A stretch of DNA of 64,000 nucleotides from Holothuria scabra. Taxonomy: Eukaryota; Echinodermata; Holothuroidea; Aspidochirotida; Holothuriidae. Positions 35,670 through 46,545 of this stretch are shown here, in pieces. The notes under the pieces were generated by a model. It did no database searches, was not told the DNA's origin, and saw only the letters and a list, made by a program, of their open reading frames with translations. Each line of letters opens with the position of its first letter. The first letter of the stretch is position 1. Where the stretch lies: contig CM074188.1 in assembly GCA_037179385.1 (NCBI GenBank), forward strand, positions 22,337,318 through 22,401,317, written 5' to 3'. A program made the translations under genes and the position numbers.

Positions 35670-38600
35670 CAGGCAGCCGTTTTGCAAAAAAAATTTATTG
35701 AAGCTTGGCACTTGTCAGTGAACGCATTGTAATTCAAAGAAACAGTTAGCAGTTGGTTTGAAAGGAGTAGGACATCATTACTAGTGAAAGGGCAAACCAA
35801 TGGGAGTAAGAGGACCTGTCAATCAAATTTTGTTACCTGAAAAGGGACTTAGAGAGTTTTAAGTACATATTGTCTGGTAGATTTGAAGGTTGGATCTCCT
35901 TCCCTGACAACTCTCTGCTTTGAAGAGCTACCTTATGTGATGTCTGTGAAAGACTTACAGTTGGCCTACTGCAGGATTTCTGCCAGAAACTACTGTAAAA
36001 AAAAACAAAAAAAAGAAGGGGAATTATTACTGCCAAAAACCTAGTCCAAACTGATGGTGCCCTTGGCTAAAATTGCTTGTGGGGTCTTGGGGTAAAAACT
36101 TTCTTCAAGGCCCTAGGTACAGTCCAAAGGGTTTTAGAGGCTATTTATAGGAGTTCAAACATTTCTACAAAAGTGTCCTCCTCTTAAATTAGAAACAAGA
36201 TACTCACATTTTTTTATTTAAAACAAGAAGGGGGTAGTTTTACCTACCTTCCTCTGGAAAAGGTGGGGAAGGGGGGGGGGAGAATTTTTTTCGTCCTGTG
36301 ACTAAATCTCTTTCCTTTATGTTTTTGTCTCTTTGCATCCAGTTTCTTTTTTACAATTATATATGTTTGAAAATGAAGTGAAGCTTTGTGTAAAAGCTAG
36401 GTAACCATAGCAATAAATAAAGTGGTTTTCACTTTGTGCAGTGTCTGAATGGCACTGTAGAATTGACCTTCTTGGTATTTCCAAGAACTTAAGAGTGAGT
36501 AAGTAATGTCTGTATGTCTGTAGTCTTTTTCTGTGTTGATGAAAAGTGATATTTCATCCAAAGCTGACTAGGGGGTAAGATAAACTTTAAAAAATGATTA
36601 ATAGCTCCAGAAAATTAGAAGAATATTAAACTTTGATTTGAGTGTGTCTTGTACAAAGTCTTCAAAGTGCTTTGATGTTGTCATGAACATTTGATTTAAT
36701 GTAACATTTTTTGTGGAAAGTCTAAAATTAGATTATTACATGGATTTACTGAGATAAATGTACTGTGGACTTTTTAAGTTGTGCTACTGTGTGCCAATAT
36801 TACATTGCTAGTCTGCTATTTGAGTTCTTTGCAATTGTGGAATGGGCTGCCAATAAACTTCACATTTATTTCATGTCGAAAACAACAATTACAAATACAT
36901 CTACCCTAGTTAAATGAAGGATTCACACAACTGACTAGGGTAGTCTTTAAAATCTTGAAGGTGTTCAGTACTAGTACTTCCTCTAAAGTAGTGACAGTAG
37001 TGTTGGGGGTAGTCCCTGTTTACAGTCACCTAATGTTTTAGTATGAAATGAAAAATATCGCTATAATTTGATGACAAAGTCCTATAATTTTCCAGAAACA
37101 AGATTTTAATGTAAGGTTCTTCATACTGTTAGTGGACTAAGAGTGAAGTACTGTGTATAACTTAGATGACAGTCAATGAAGCTTTAGTTTGTCCCAGGTT
37201 GTTCTTCACTGACTGTTTTTTAACTGCTTGAAAGATAGACAGGTCACATGGTGACAGAATGCAGTTGCTACTCTCATTACTGTAAGATACATGTAAGAAT
37301 AAAGTACAATAAACCAGAAATTTGCAAATAAGAAAATGAAAAGATTTCACCTAGAAGAAAGAAAAAATACCTTGCAAATTCATTTCAAATTTTCTCTACG
37401 TGAATTATTGCTGCACTTCAACTCTAAGTATCTTATTTTCTCAAGCAAAAGTGCTTACAATTATAATTTGTCACCCAACAAGTCTCTAAAGAACTTTTAA
37501 GTGTGGTAGAGTGATGGTTGAAAAAACTTGGTGTACAAGTGTTTCAAAGAATGTTAGAAAGTGTCAGATGGGATCTCATGGCTGAAAGTGAGGTGTGCCT
37601 CTTATTGGTTTCTAGAACTGCATCTTTCAAAATCAGTTGTAAGGTACTGTACTGTATAAACAAAGTTAGCAAGTTGTGTGATATGCTTGAGTAAAACTTT
37701 TCCATGTTTGAAAGTCCTATTTGTCCATGAAGTGTGCTTAACTTACTCACATTGTGAAGGTTTGTTGAAGGCTTGTGTGTGATATGCTTGAGGAAAAACT
37801 TGCCACCTTTGAAAAGTCCTTAGTTTGCCAATGAAGTGTACAGTACTTAAATCACCCTGTAAAAGGTAGCCTTAGAATATTCTCAGATTGTGATGTATCT
37901 GGACTGTAATACTTAAAAGAGATAAGTGTACATGTGCTGTGTAGCAAAAGTTTTGTGAAGTCAAACAGTACCTTGCACACAACTTTGTACTAAATTTTAG
38001 TACTGTGTCAAGGGCACAGAGTCGTACAGACACCATGTGTACATGTAGTTGTCTAATTTTAGGGCACAGGTGGTTTAAAGTGCAGTATGGTTACAAATTT
38101 ACTGTGAAGTAATCTCTAACATCCCTTTCCTACTAAGGTTACAGACACACGCACATCCTATCTTTCCAAACACCTTGAACTGCATATGCAGTGCATGTAC
38201 TGTATGTACCGAACTATAAAGGTACAGTAGGTAGTACTGTATTCATGGTCATAGTACATACTGTACACACAGGAATATTACATACTGCAATGTCAAACAA
38301 ATGCCAAATAGACCCAAAGGTCAGTTGTCTTTTTCAGGGAAGATGTTACTGTACATTAGGTGCTGTAATCTCTGCACAAATTGCCAAGTTCTCCTAGAAG
38401 GCTAATAGTGTAGGGGAGTTTGCAAATTGTTTTTATTTGAAAAAGACAGTTTAATATACTGTACGTATCTTCTTAAACCAACTGGCTCATTGAGTTGATA
38501 CCAATAACTTAATGACTGTGTTTAATGGCCCTACACACAGTACCTCAGTACCACATCAAAATTCTTATTATTAGCATGATTAGACACTTAATCAAGTTTC

Positions 38601-38860
38601 ATATCCAATAGTTATGGCAAAAAATTAAATTTTGAATTTTGTGGTATCCTGATTTGAAAAGGGTTTGTGCATACTTTGAAAAAGTATTTGGTCTCGAATT
38701 TTTGAAAACTGACTTTAGATGTTATGTACTCACTCAAAAACATGCAGTTATACACATATGGGGATTGTTTAAGTTTGACCAGTTGTCATTGGTTTGTAGA
38801 GAAAACTTAACAGGTTTGGAAAAATTTGTTGAATTTCATGAACCAATCCAAGGAGCAGCT
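35670..38860. other. Intron 2, middle part
   Basis: No exon is seen. About 36005-36300 is copy 2 of the G-run repeat (GCCAAAAACCTAGTCCAAAC, TCCAAAGGGTTTTAGAGG, G-run at 36270). The rest is CpG-poor with many TACTGTA/TACAGTA heptamers, dense between 37640 and 38460. Confidence 0.4.
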
Positions 38861-39124
38861 TTAAAGGGCAAATGTAGTCACCCCAATTTGAACAAGGATA
38901 GTAGTCTGTGCTAGTTTGTGAATGGCTCTTGAAAATCATGTGACAATTTGCTTTTCACTGAATTGTGAAATTTACAAGTAGTAATATCTTGGTTAACCTT
39001 GAATGTTGAATTTTTAAGCCTTAAAATATCCCGAAAGCTTCTTGGAAGAAAAATGACAATAAAATAGCAAAATTTAGCAGTTGTTTTCAAAATAATTTTG
39101 AGGTGACTGCTCTTGGCCTTTAAA
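38861..39124. mobile_element. TTAA-ended MITE family B, complete copy
   Basis: The left end TTTAAAGGGCAAATGTAGTC and right end GGTGACTGCTCTTGGCCTTT-AAA are inverted repeats with TTAA at both extremes. The interior includes GAAAATCATGTGACAATTTG, shared with the copy at 49284-49552 (GAGAGTCATGTGACAATATT). About 264 bp, non-coding. It ends only 87 bp before exon 3. Confidence 0.65.
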
Positions 39125-39211
39125 TACAGTACCTTGCCTGTAAGCATGACTGAGGATGTGATTCAAATAGACTAATGCTGGCATAATTTATATCATGTTT
39201 TTAATTAACAG

Positions 39212-39367
39212 GTCAGATGGATAGAACAACAAAAAGTTAAAAGAAGAACCAAGAGAGATTTTAATCTTCCAGCAATTGATCCGGATGTAAATTTTAGAGA
39301 AAAGACAAAGACCAAAGACTTTGACCCACATTTAGATGATCCAGAGTGGTCTAAACTCTGGTATCTG
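39212..39367 (+). CDS. Furin-like convertase, coding exon 3 (primary autocleavage site)
   Basis: It encodes residues 97-148 in phase 0 after the acceptor TTTTTAATTAACAG. VRWIEQQKVKRRTKRDF contains the prodomain C-terminus and the primary autocatalytic site RRTKR, identical to the RTKR of furin; cleavage would leave a mature N-terminus at DFNLP. The linker that follows (about 30 residues, FNLPAIDPDVNFREKTKTKD and on) is longer and more charged than in mammalian furin. The exon closes with DDPEWSKLWYL, the conserved DP.W...WYL strand that begins the catalytic domain. The donor is CTG followed by GTAAGT. This exon is the clearest single proof of the family. Confidence 0.96.
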
Positions 39368-40833
39368 GTAAGTGAAGCAACCCCTATGTTTATTTTCACG
39401 GGGTATTTAACATCAGTAATGGTATTCTACATGGATGGCAACCATTCTTGCGGGTAGAACATTTCCAATTAAGCTAGCTGCAGTTTTGGTATGGCATTGT
39501 CCTTACTTCAGAACCCTTGGGAATAAAGAATGTGGCGTCTTTAGAAGTTTGCCCTTTTTTCCCATCTTGCTTTAAATCAGACCCTTGTGAAACTCTGGAG
39601 TGAATTTCTACTGTACTGTAGCTTGAATGTGCTTTTGTAATTACTTCTTACTTCTGGGTGTACTGTACAGTACATGATCATTGGTAAAGAATTGATTTCT
39701 GGAAAGGTCACCCCAGGAAAATGAGGAGGGGGAGGGGAAAGGAGCGCCAAGAGGGTTTTTATGGCCTTTAAATTATCATTTAATGTTAATGCAATAGTAA
39801 AACATTGTCAAAATCAGCTTTGGCTCTTTTTTAAAACACAGGTTTTGCATGTTGGTGAATCCACCATTAAAAAAGTGATTTGTAATTTTTAGTTGGTGTG
39901 TGCGTAATTCTCACAGGCAGAATAGGATGCATATGTGGGATTTATGACCACCTTGAAAAATTGTTTACCTTTCTTTGTAACCTTTTCAAAGTATCCTTAA
40001 ATAAACTTACTCTTTTTATTTGATGCTGTAAATACTTGTATGTCAGCACCAGGGTTCTTTATTTTGTCATGTGCACATACAGGGCATCATGGATATGTAC
40101 AAGCTGCTACTCAACCCATGGGTGGCATCCGATCGGGGGGCTGGCAGGGGGTGACCTACACTCTATATTTTCAAGGAAATGTGAAAAGAGAAGGGAAACA
40201 AGAAGAGGAAAACAAGGAAAGGGCACTCAACTCATGCTTTGTCCCCCTCCCCCAAGAAAATACCCTGGCACCTTTCGTGGGTGGCTATCATAAAACAGAA
40301 TTCTATAAGGGAAAAAGAATTTAAAAAAAGAAAAAAGCAATCGTTATTTACTTTTCTTGCTCTTCATGAATTCCAAGGATATTTTTTTGATAGTAGTAAA
40401 ATCAAGTAAAATGGAGTTGCCAGCCCACTATCAGCTCTATTGTAAATCCTTCTGTTTTCAGTTTGGCTACTATGCTTCTGTCAGGAGGGGAGGGAGTTAG
40501 TGGGAGGGGATAAGGGGAATTTCTCTTTCAGAAAAAGGATGGTAACTAATTTCCTCATTTTCATTCCCATAAAAATGAAATAAAATCAGTTATTTGGTTT
40601 TGTCTTATAAGAAGAAGCCACCTTTGCAGGAATGTTTGAACTTACATAAAAATAACCTTTAAAACTCTTCAGCTTGCACCTTATTGGGGCCATGAAGCAA
40701 ACATTTGGTCACCCCCCCACCCCTGAACCTACCTGTAACTTTGGACAAGGGCAGTATCAATTGGGACAAGTTTGGGATTTTACAGTAATCTTGGCTAATA
40801 GTACACCAAATGATGATACCAGAAAACAAACCA
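39368..40833. other. Intron 3, first part
   Basis: No exon is seen. About 40470-40810 is an inverted copy of the G-run repeat (GTTTGAACTTACATAAAAAT, AACTTTGGACAAGGGCAGTA). The frames at 40036-40324 have no known domain. Confidence 0.4.
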
Positions 40834-40865
40834 GGGGCCCGTTCCACAAAGAGTTACGCACGATC

Positions 40866-42586
40866 TAGGGTTTCACGGTACCACTGATAATTGGTACCGT
40901 CGGTACCGCCACTAATGGTACCGGTATTACCGTAGTACCGGTACCAGAAGAGTAAAAAAGTAGGATTTTTATCAGATGCAAAATATCCGTAAAAATACCA
41001 TGCATTGACATAAGTGAAGTCTTCTGATAATCCGTGCCTCCCGTTTCAGCATTTTTTTATAACATGTAGTCACCCCACACTAAACAAATCGGTAAACAAA
41101 AAAAGAAATAACCTCTCTGCAAATTTAGCGTCCGATAATTTCGGGACATACAATAAATCAGCGCCGCACGTCCGCACCGGAGCTAGACCCCACAAGATGA
41201 CAAGAGCACTCAGGATTGTAATGAAGATTGCAAAAATAATTTCTGCAAATAATAACAACCCCCCTCCTAAAGTATAACCAAAAGTTATTAAGTATAACTT
41301 TACAAAAATATTTCCATAAAAATCTGATTCATCAAGCTTTCTTCCCGCCGAGTTATCGCTATCAAAACTAAATGAAAGTGCTTCAAGATTGAATTTACGA
41401 ATGCGTCGCGCAGCAATCCGTTGTACAATAACACTATACTGTTCTTCAGTACGTAGAGCAATACAACAAAGCAAGTGAGTTGATCAGTTGAACTGAACAC
41501 GCGAGCCAATGATTTAAGCGGGATTTACTGTGTGTTCAGTCCCATTGCTTCACCGTGTTACAGTAATTTCTGAAAGAACGTTCGTTGCGTTCGTACGAAA
41601 GTTTTTCTCCCACAGACATAGACAGTGGACGTTATGGAACGGTCCCACTGAATCACTGTGTTAAAATCAGAAATCGTCCATGCAACGTTCATGTCAGAGC
41701 TTGCAATGCTCTGATTCTTTTGTCTGCTTACAACGAATTTCGCACTCGTACAATGTTGTGTGCTATCGTAATCAAAGTGAATTTTATCAATCAACGCATG
41801 GTATCTATTCGCAATACACCATGTGAAAGCATTTGCTGATGAGCAGCGATCGTTCGGGGGTTGCGCAAAATGTCAAAAGAAAGCAAGGGCCCTGTTAGTG
41901 TGGAAGGTACTAGTTCTGCGAAAGTAACGTTAAACAGCACTTTCCGAAATTCGTAGGGGATTTGTGACTGAAATAGCGCAAAACGATTATCAAGCGAATG
42001 TTCCCTGTTTGTATTGCAATCCTTAGAGACACGGCGCATTTATCAAATGAGTTTTTGTTTCATTCAAGTATCATTCAAATTCAATGCTCAATTTTTGAGA
42101 AAAGATTTTCACCGCAAAGTTGACTAATCGTGTCCGTCTAAATATACAATGTGAAGGCGCGGGCGCCGGCGAAGCTAGCGCTGGCAGTGATCGTTCTGAG
42201 ATTGCGCAGAATGTCGATAGAAAGCAAGTTCCTTTTTAGTGTGGATGGTGCTAGTTCTGCGAAAGTAACGTTAAACGGCAATTTCCGAAATTCTTAGGGG
42301 GGATTTGTGACTGAAATGGTGCGAAATGATTATCAAGTGACTATTCCCTGTTTATATTATAATGTTTAGAGACACGGGGCATTTATCAAATGGACGCTTG
42401 TTACATTTTAGTATCATTCTAATTTAAATGCTATAATTTTGAGAAAAGATTTTCACCTTACAGTTGAGTACCGAGTCTCCACGATACTTCGGTACCTTTA
42501 GGTTGGTGGTACCGTACCGTACCGGTACCGGTACGTACCGGTACGTACCGGTACTTACGGAAATACCGGTATACCGTGAAACCTTA
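40866..42586. mobile_element. 1,721-bp non-autonomous hAT element with perfect 8-bp TSD
   Basis: The ends TAGGGTTTCACGGTACC (left) and TATACCGTGAAACCTTA (right) are inverted repeats. GCACGATC flanks both sides (40858-40865 and 42587-42594), a perfect 8-bp duplication. Subterminal zones are packed with GGTACCG/CGGTACC palindromic motifs (about 40875-40945 and 42490-42570), probable transposase-binding repeats. The interior contains a direct duplication (see next entry). No transposase frame is recognisable. Strong CpG content against the surrounding intron suggests recent arrival. Confidence 0.85.
41842..42478. repeat. Tandem duplication of about 300 bp inside the hAT element
   Basis: 41845-42145 and about 42185-42478 are diverged direct copies. 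Shared blocks include CTAGTTCTGCGAAAGTAACG, TTTGTGACTGAAAT, TTAGAGACACGG and TTTTGAGAAAAGATTTTCAC. The copies differ enough (by eye perhaps 20 percent) that the duplication predates this insertion. Confidence 0.75.
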
Positions 42587-42677
42587 GCACGATCTTAAGT
42601 ATGATTTACTGTTGGCTTAAGTATGGTGAATCAAACTTAAGATTGTGCGTACAGTAACTCTTTGTGGAACGGCCCCC

Positions 42678-43497
42678 AGCTGAAAACAAATTCCTGAAGG
42701 ACTTCTTCCTTTTCAACTTAAATGGTAAACTGATAAAGTGACAACATCGGATTTGACTAGTGCACATGTTTTGCATGTTGGTGAATAGACTGTAGAGCTG
42801 TTTGTATTTGTTACAGTTGGTGCATCTGTTGTCCCCACAGGCAGAATAACACAGTAAAAGATGGTATTGTAGATGGAATGTAGACAAGTGATGATCTTCA
42901 TGGGTGGGTGAGCTTCATATATATGGACCTGTGTGTCTGGTTTACAGTCTGTCTGGTTATGAATAGGTATTTAAATTGAAGGATGCCAACTGGTACAGAA
43001 GTTGTATCTACAGTTGTATGAAAATCAGTTTGTCATTGATTGACTGGGCTATTGAATTGAAATCCTTTAAATTAAGTCTGTGTCCTCACTAGAATAGGAC
43101 ATGATTTGGCAAATACTTAGAAGGGGATAGTGAACAAAAGTGAATCACTGTTAAGTAGGTAGGGCCATTCATGCTCTGCAGATAAAGCAGTTTGTCTAGA
43201 GTGCCATTTACATTTTACCCTTAAACACCATTGATTCACTATTTTCTGACACAGTAGGCTTCAAGATTTACTTAGAGTTACTTTGTGTACAAACACAGGA
43301 TTTCAACAGTTTTAGAATTCTGATGGGGTGTCACTCAGCAAAGACCCATAGTGGCAGTGGTCTCACTTCAGACTGTTCATGCAATGGACAGCCTTAGGCA
43401 AGATTCTTATATTATGTGATGCTACATGAAGTAGTGTAATGTGACTTTATAAAATATTATTAAATTATATTTCTGTAATAAGTTAACCCTAATACTG
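42678..43497. other. Intron 3, unassigned
   Basis: CpG-poor intronic sequence. No exon or clear repeat. Confidence 0.4.
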
Positions 43498-43861
43498 TGG
43501 TCTCAGGTACCCAGCGCTGGAGTTAACATCTTGTTACCTGGTGCTCCAGGAAGGTGGAAACACAGGTCGGTGTTTAAATTTCGATCCACCTCAAAACGCA
43601 GGGTGAAGCGACTTTAAACAACATCGTGTTTGTTTTAATCAAGCAAGGTCACATGTGTTTATGGCACTGATGACAGGTATTTTCTAATATTTTACAATAA
43701 TTGGTTTGTGAAATATTTGACCTTGTTTCTATGGTAGCACTACCCAGTCAACGAAACACAGGGTAGGTGAGAACACAGACTGAAAAACACAGGGTTCACC
43801 TGTAGTTTTGCCTTATTGTAAACACGGCGTAACACCGAATGTCACAGGGTATGTGAGACCA
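43498..43861. mobile_element. MITE with TGGTCTCA ends, copy 1
   Basis: The left end TGGTCTCAGGTACCC and right end GGGTATGTGAGACCA are inverted repeats. The interior has GTTACCTGGTGCTCC, CACAGGTCGGTGTTTAAATT and AACACAGGGTTCACC, shared in inverted orientation with about 51639-51995. About 364 bp, no coding part. Confidence 0.6.
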
Positions 43862-45448
43862 AGCCTTAAGTGCTTCACAACAAATACTTTAGAACCAAAA
43901 CAGGACAATAAAGCTTAATACAAAACACATGGAAGTTAGATGCTTAAAAACAGAAAGGTAGAGCCCCCCCCCCAAAAAGGAAATTCAGTAAAGAGACAAG
44001 AAATAAGCCCAACCACAGGGCTAAATAACAAACAACTGGAATTATTATGCTTCATTGGCATAGTCTATGAAGGCTGGCATTTCTAACCATATTTTGGTGT
44101 ATATTAATTGCAATAGGAATGAAAGTCAGTTCCCATATTTGATCAAAATTCGATCATAAAATCGCCTGTGAATTGCAGTGATATCTGCATCATGTTCTTT
44201 TGTTCCATTCAAAAAAGTTATCTACAGCATATACTGTACCTACTCAAGTCCAGCTTTACAAACAGGAGTTGGAACTGATTGGGGTGAGGTGATTAGGCCT
44301 ATAATCAACATACAGTTCACAATTCAGTGAGCACTGTAAAATATCAGATGATTATCAAGAGCTGCACTCGAAATTGGATAGTCTTCTACCCCCCTTCCAA
44401 ATTGGGGCAACTTAAGGTGAATCCGAACCAGTACTTATTCTGAACAATACCCAAGTGCCATACCATGCTCTAGTGGACTTGGTTTAGCCTTGACTTTACC
44501 CTTCATATAATTTGTAGGTTACATTGACAGTTGATACAATTGGTGCATTCTGAACTCTATCAAGACTCCAGTTGACATCAAGGGCAGTGCGGCATGAGGA
44601 GTATAATACTTAAGATTTTGTTACATTTGTTTCTTCTTCTTTCCTTAACAATGGTCCCAGGGTAATTCACTCCCAGACATTTGCTAACTTCTGCAGTAGT
44701 AACAGTGCTTCCCAGTTGTGTTCAGCAATCAATTTTTTTCGGTTGCATCTTGATGTCATTGATGCTTCAGCGGGAGACGAAAGGAAATCCGTTTTCACTC
44801 AGGTGTCATTCAAGATGTATGTATACATCCAAAATCGTCTGTGGGAGGATGGAATCTCCATTTCTGAGGGAGATTTGAGCTCTCCAATCAAGGCGCCAGT
44901 GGCTGGGTGTTTTGGAACAAACTTGGATGGATTTGGAAATTTTTCTTTCCACAGGGAAATAAAATTTAAAAAAAGTATGTAGCAGTTATTGACAGATTGG
45001 TGTGACTTAATACCATTTTGTCTGGGGCTTTAGTTTCCCCATGCTTTTTCAATCAAATTTTCAGTGAAGAGTTCCAATAGTTAATAACATCTTGGCATGT
45101 TTCAAAGGACCCCAGATGGGTTATTAAAAGCAAGGGTTTTCATGACACAAATACATTGCGTTTCCAGTTCGGTATGTTGCAGTTTGTCAACCAAGGTGAA
45201 GATACCATGTCATGGGGTTCCTGAAATATTTATCAGTCCTACAGTACACCACTTATGAAATTTGGACTTTGCTAGTTTAGGTACAGACTGAATGTAGAAC
45301 CTCTGTTGAAGTGTACCAAATTAATGCTCCACCAATTACAAGTTACAGCTCCAGAAAGAGGCAGAGGAACAGTTTCAGGACATGGTAAAAGGTTGCTTTT
45401 GAAAACACCAAGGAAATATTGAAAAACTGTCGAAAACTCATCCTCATC
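43862..45448. other. Intron 3, unassigned
   Basis: No exon or recognised repeat. The frame at 44716-44982 carries no domain I can name. Confidence 0.35.
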
Positions 45449-45614
45449 TACAATCCTCGACAAAAATACATGGGACAAACCCCGCTCCCCGTATCAGTGT
45501 TGAAGTTTCAGGACGCCTTGGGCTGCCGCAACATTGAATGGGGGAGTGGGGGATGGTGTTCCGTTCATTGCTTGTTTTGCTTGTTTTGTCCCATCATTTT
45601 TGTCGAGGATTGTC
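45449..45614. mobile_element. Small inverted-repeat element
   Basis: ACAATCCTCGACAAAAATAC then ATGGGACAAA (45450-45479) is inverted at TTTGTCCCAT then ATTTTTGTCGAGGATTGT (about 45585-45613). Arms are about 30 bp around a 105-bp core. The class is undetermined. Confidence 0.6.
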
Positions 45615-46545
45615 GGAAGCCTGTACAAATGTATATCAAGAAGTTTTCGGTCTCGGGCAACGTAATGGCAGTTGGTGAATAAAATTTGTGCAGCCTGAAA
45701 GGATTGATTCGATGACAAATGTCACGGCGTAAGCATTATGAAAAAGCAATTGCTGCATGACAAGATAATAAAAGCGGCTTTTAAATATTTCAGAAATGTA
45801 AGAAATGTAACTTATTACGTATTATGGACTTCTGTCCATATTCGGTCTTTCTAATTAGGACAGGGAAGTGATCAAAATAAGGTACCCATGGGTGGTTTAA
45901 CGTTGTTAATTTTGTCATTAGAAGACCCGTTCCCGCAGGGTACCGAAGGGGGGGTCACTTGCAAGTGAGAAATATTTCTTGGGGAGGGGGGAAGATCAAA
46001 ACAACCTTCAGGGGAGGGGGAGAACAGATATTCCAGGTGACTTACAGGACAAACGAGGCGTTTTAAATTTTAAAACCTGAACTGCTACAAAAAGCTCCGA
46101 AAGCGGGCTTTATAACGCTTAATTTATTCATTATCCCGATGTAGAACTCGTCACTGCTCCCTATTACTAAGAATATTTAATTAGCGCCACGGTTTACCAT
46201 TGACCTCACCACGATTAACCATTGACCTCCACACTATTTCAATGACTGTCGAGGGTTAATCGTGCAAACAGAAGATCTCTCTATTTATAGGAAACTTTCA
46301 TTGTGCAAAAATGGTTAACCGTTTCAATTTCGAGAAATCTTTACGTAAATTGTCACGTTCACTACCCCTAATTCTTACATATAATTTCGTCTATAACTAG
46401 ATTGTAGTTTGAAGCATCATTCAATGTTTATTTATGCGAAAAAAGAGAGAATTTTGTGGTTAACCGTTGGGTATAGGACCCTATTGTTTTTGGTAGAGGT
46501 CAAAGGTCATTTGAGGTCACCAGCAGTAAAATTGCAAAAGTTCTG
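45615..46545. other. CpG-rich patch within CpG-poor intron 3, ending in a solo DR1 sequence
   Basis: This stretch has many CpGs, unlike its flanks, and contains repeated ACCATTGACCTC units (about 46195-46230). At its end (46470-46545) CCTATTGTTTTTGGTAGAGG and TCAAAGGTCATTTGAGGTCA match one monomer of the 145-bp satellite at 60385-62115. It is probably a mobile insertion whose ends I could not define. Confidence 0.4.

Larger units (their letters stand above)
40834..42677. mobile_element. Small MITE with CCGTTCCACAAAGAGTTAC ends, split by a hAT element
   Basis: The left end contains CCGTTCCACAAAGAGTTAC; the right end contains GTAACTCTTTGTGGAACGG, its exact inverse. Without the inserted hAT and its second target copy the host element is only about 115 bp. 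It contains CACGATCTTAAG...CTTAAGATTGTGCG, itself inverted. It served as the target for the hAT at 40866-42586. Confidence 0.7.

Noticed and set aside
44716..44982. 88-residue open frame in intron 3
   Set aside because: No domain similarity and no splice signals placing it in a transcript.
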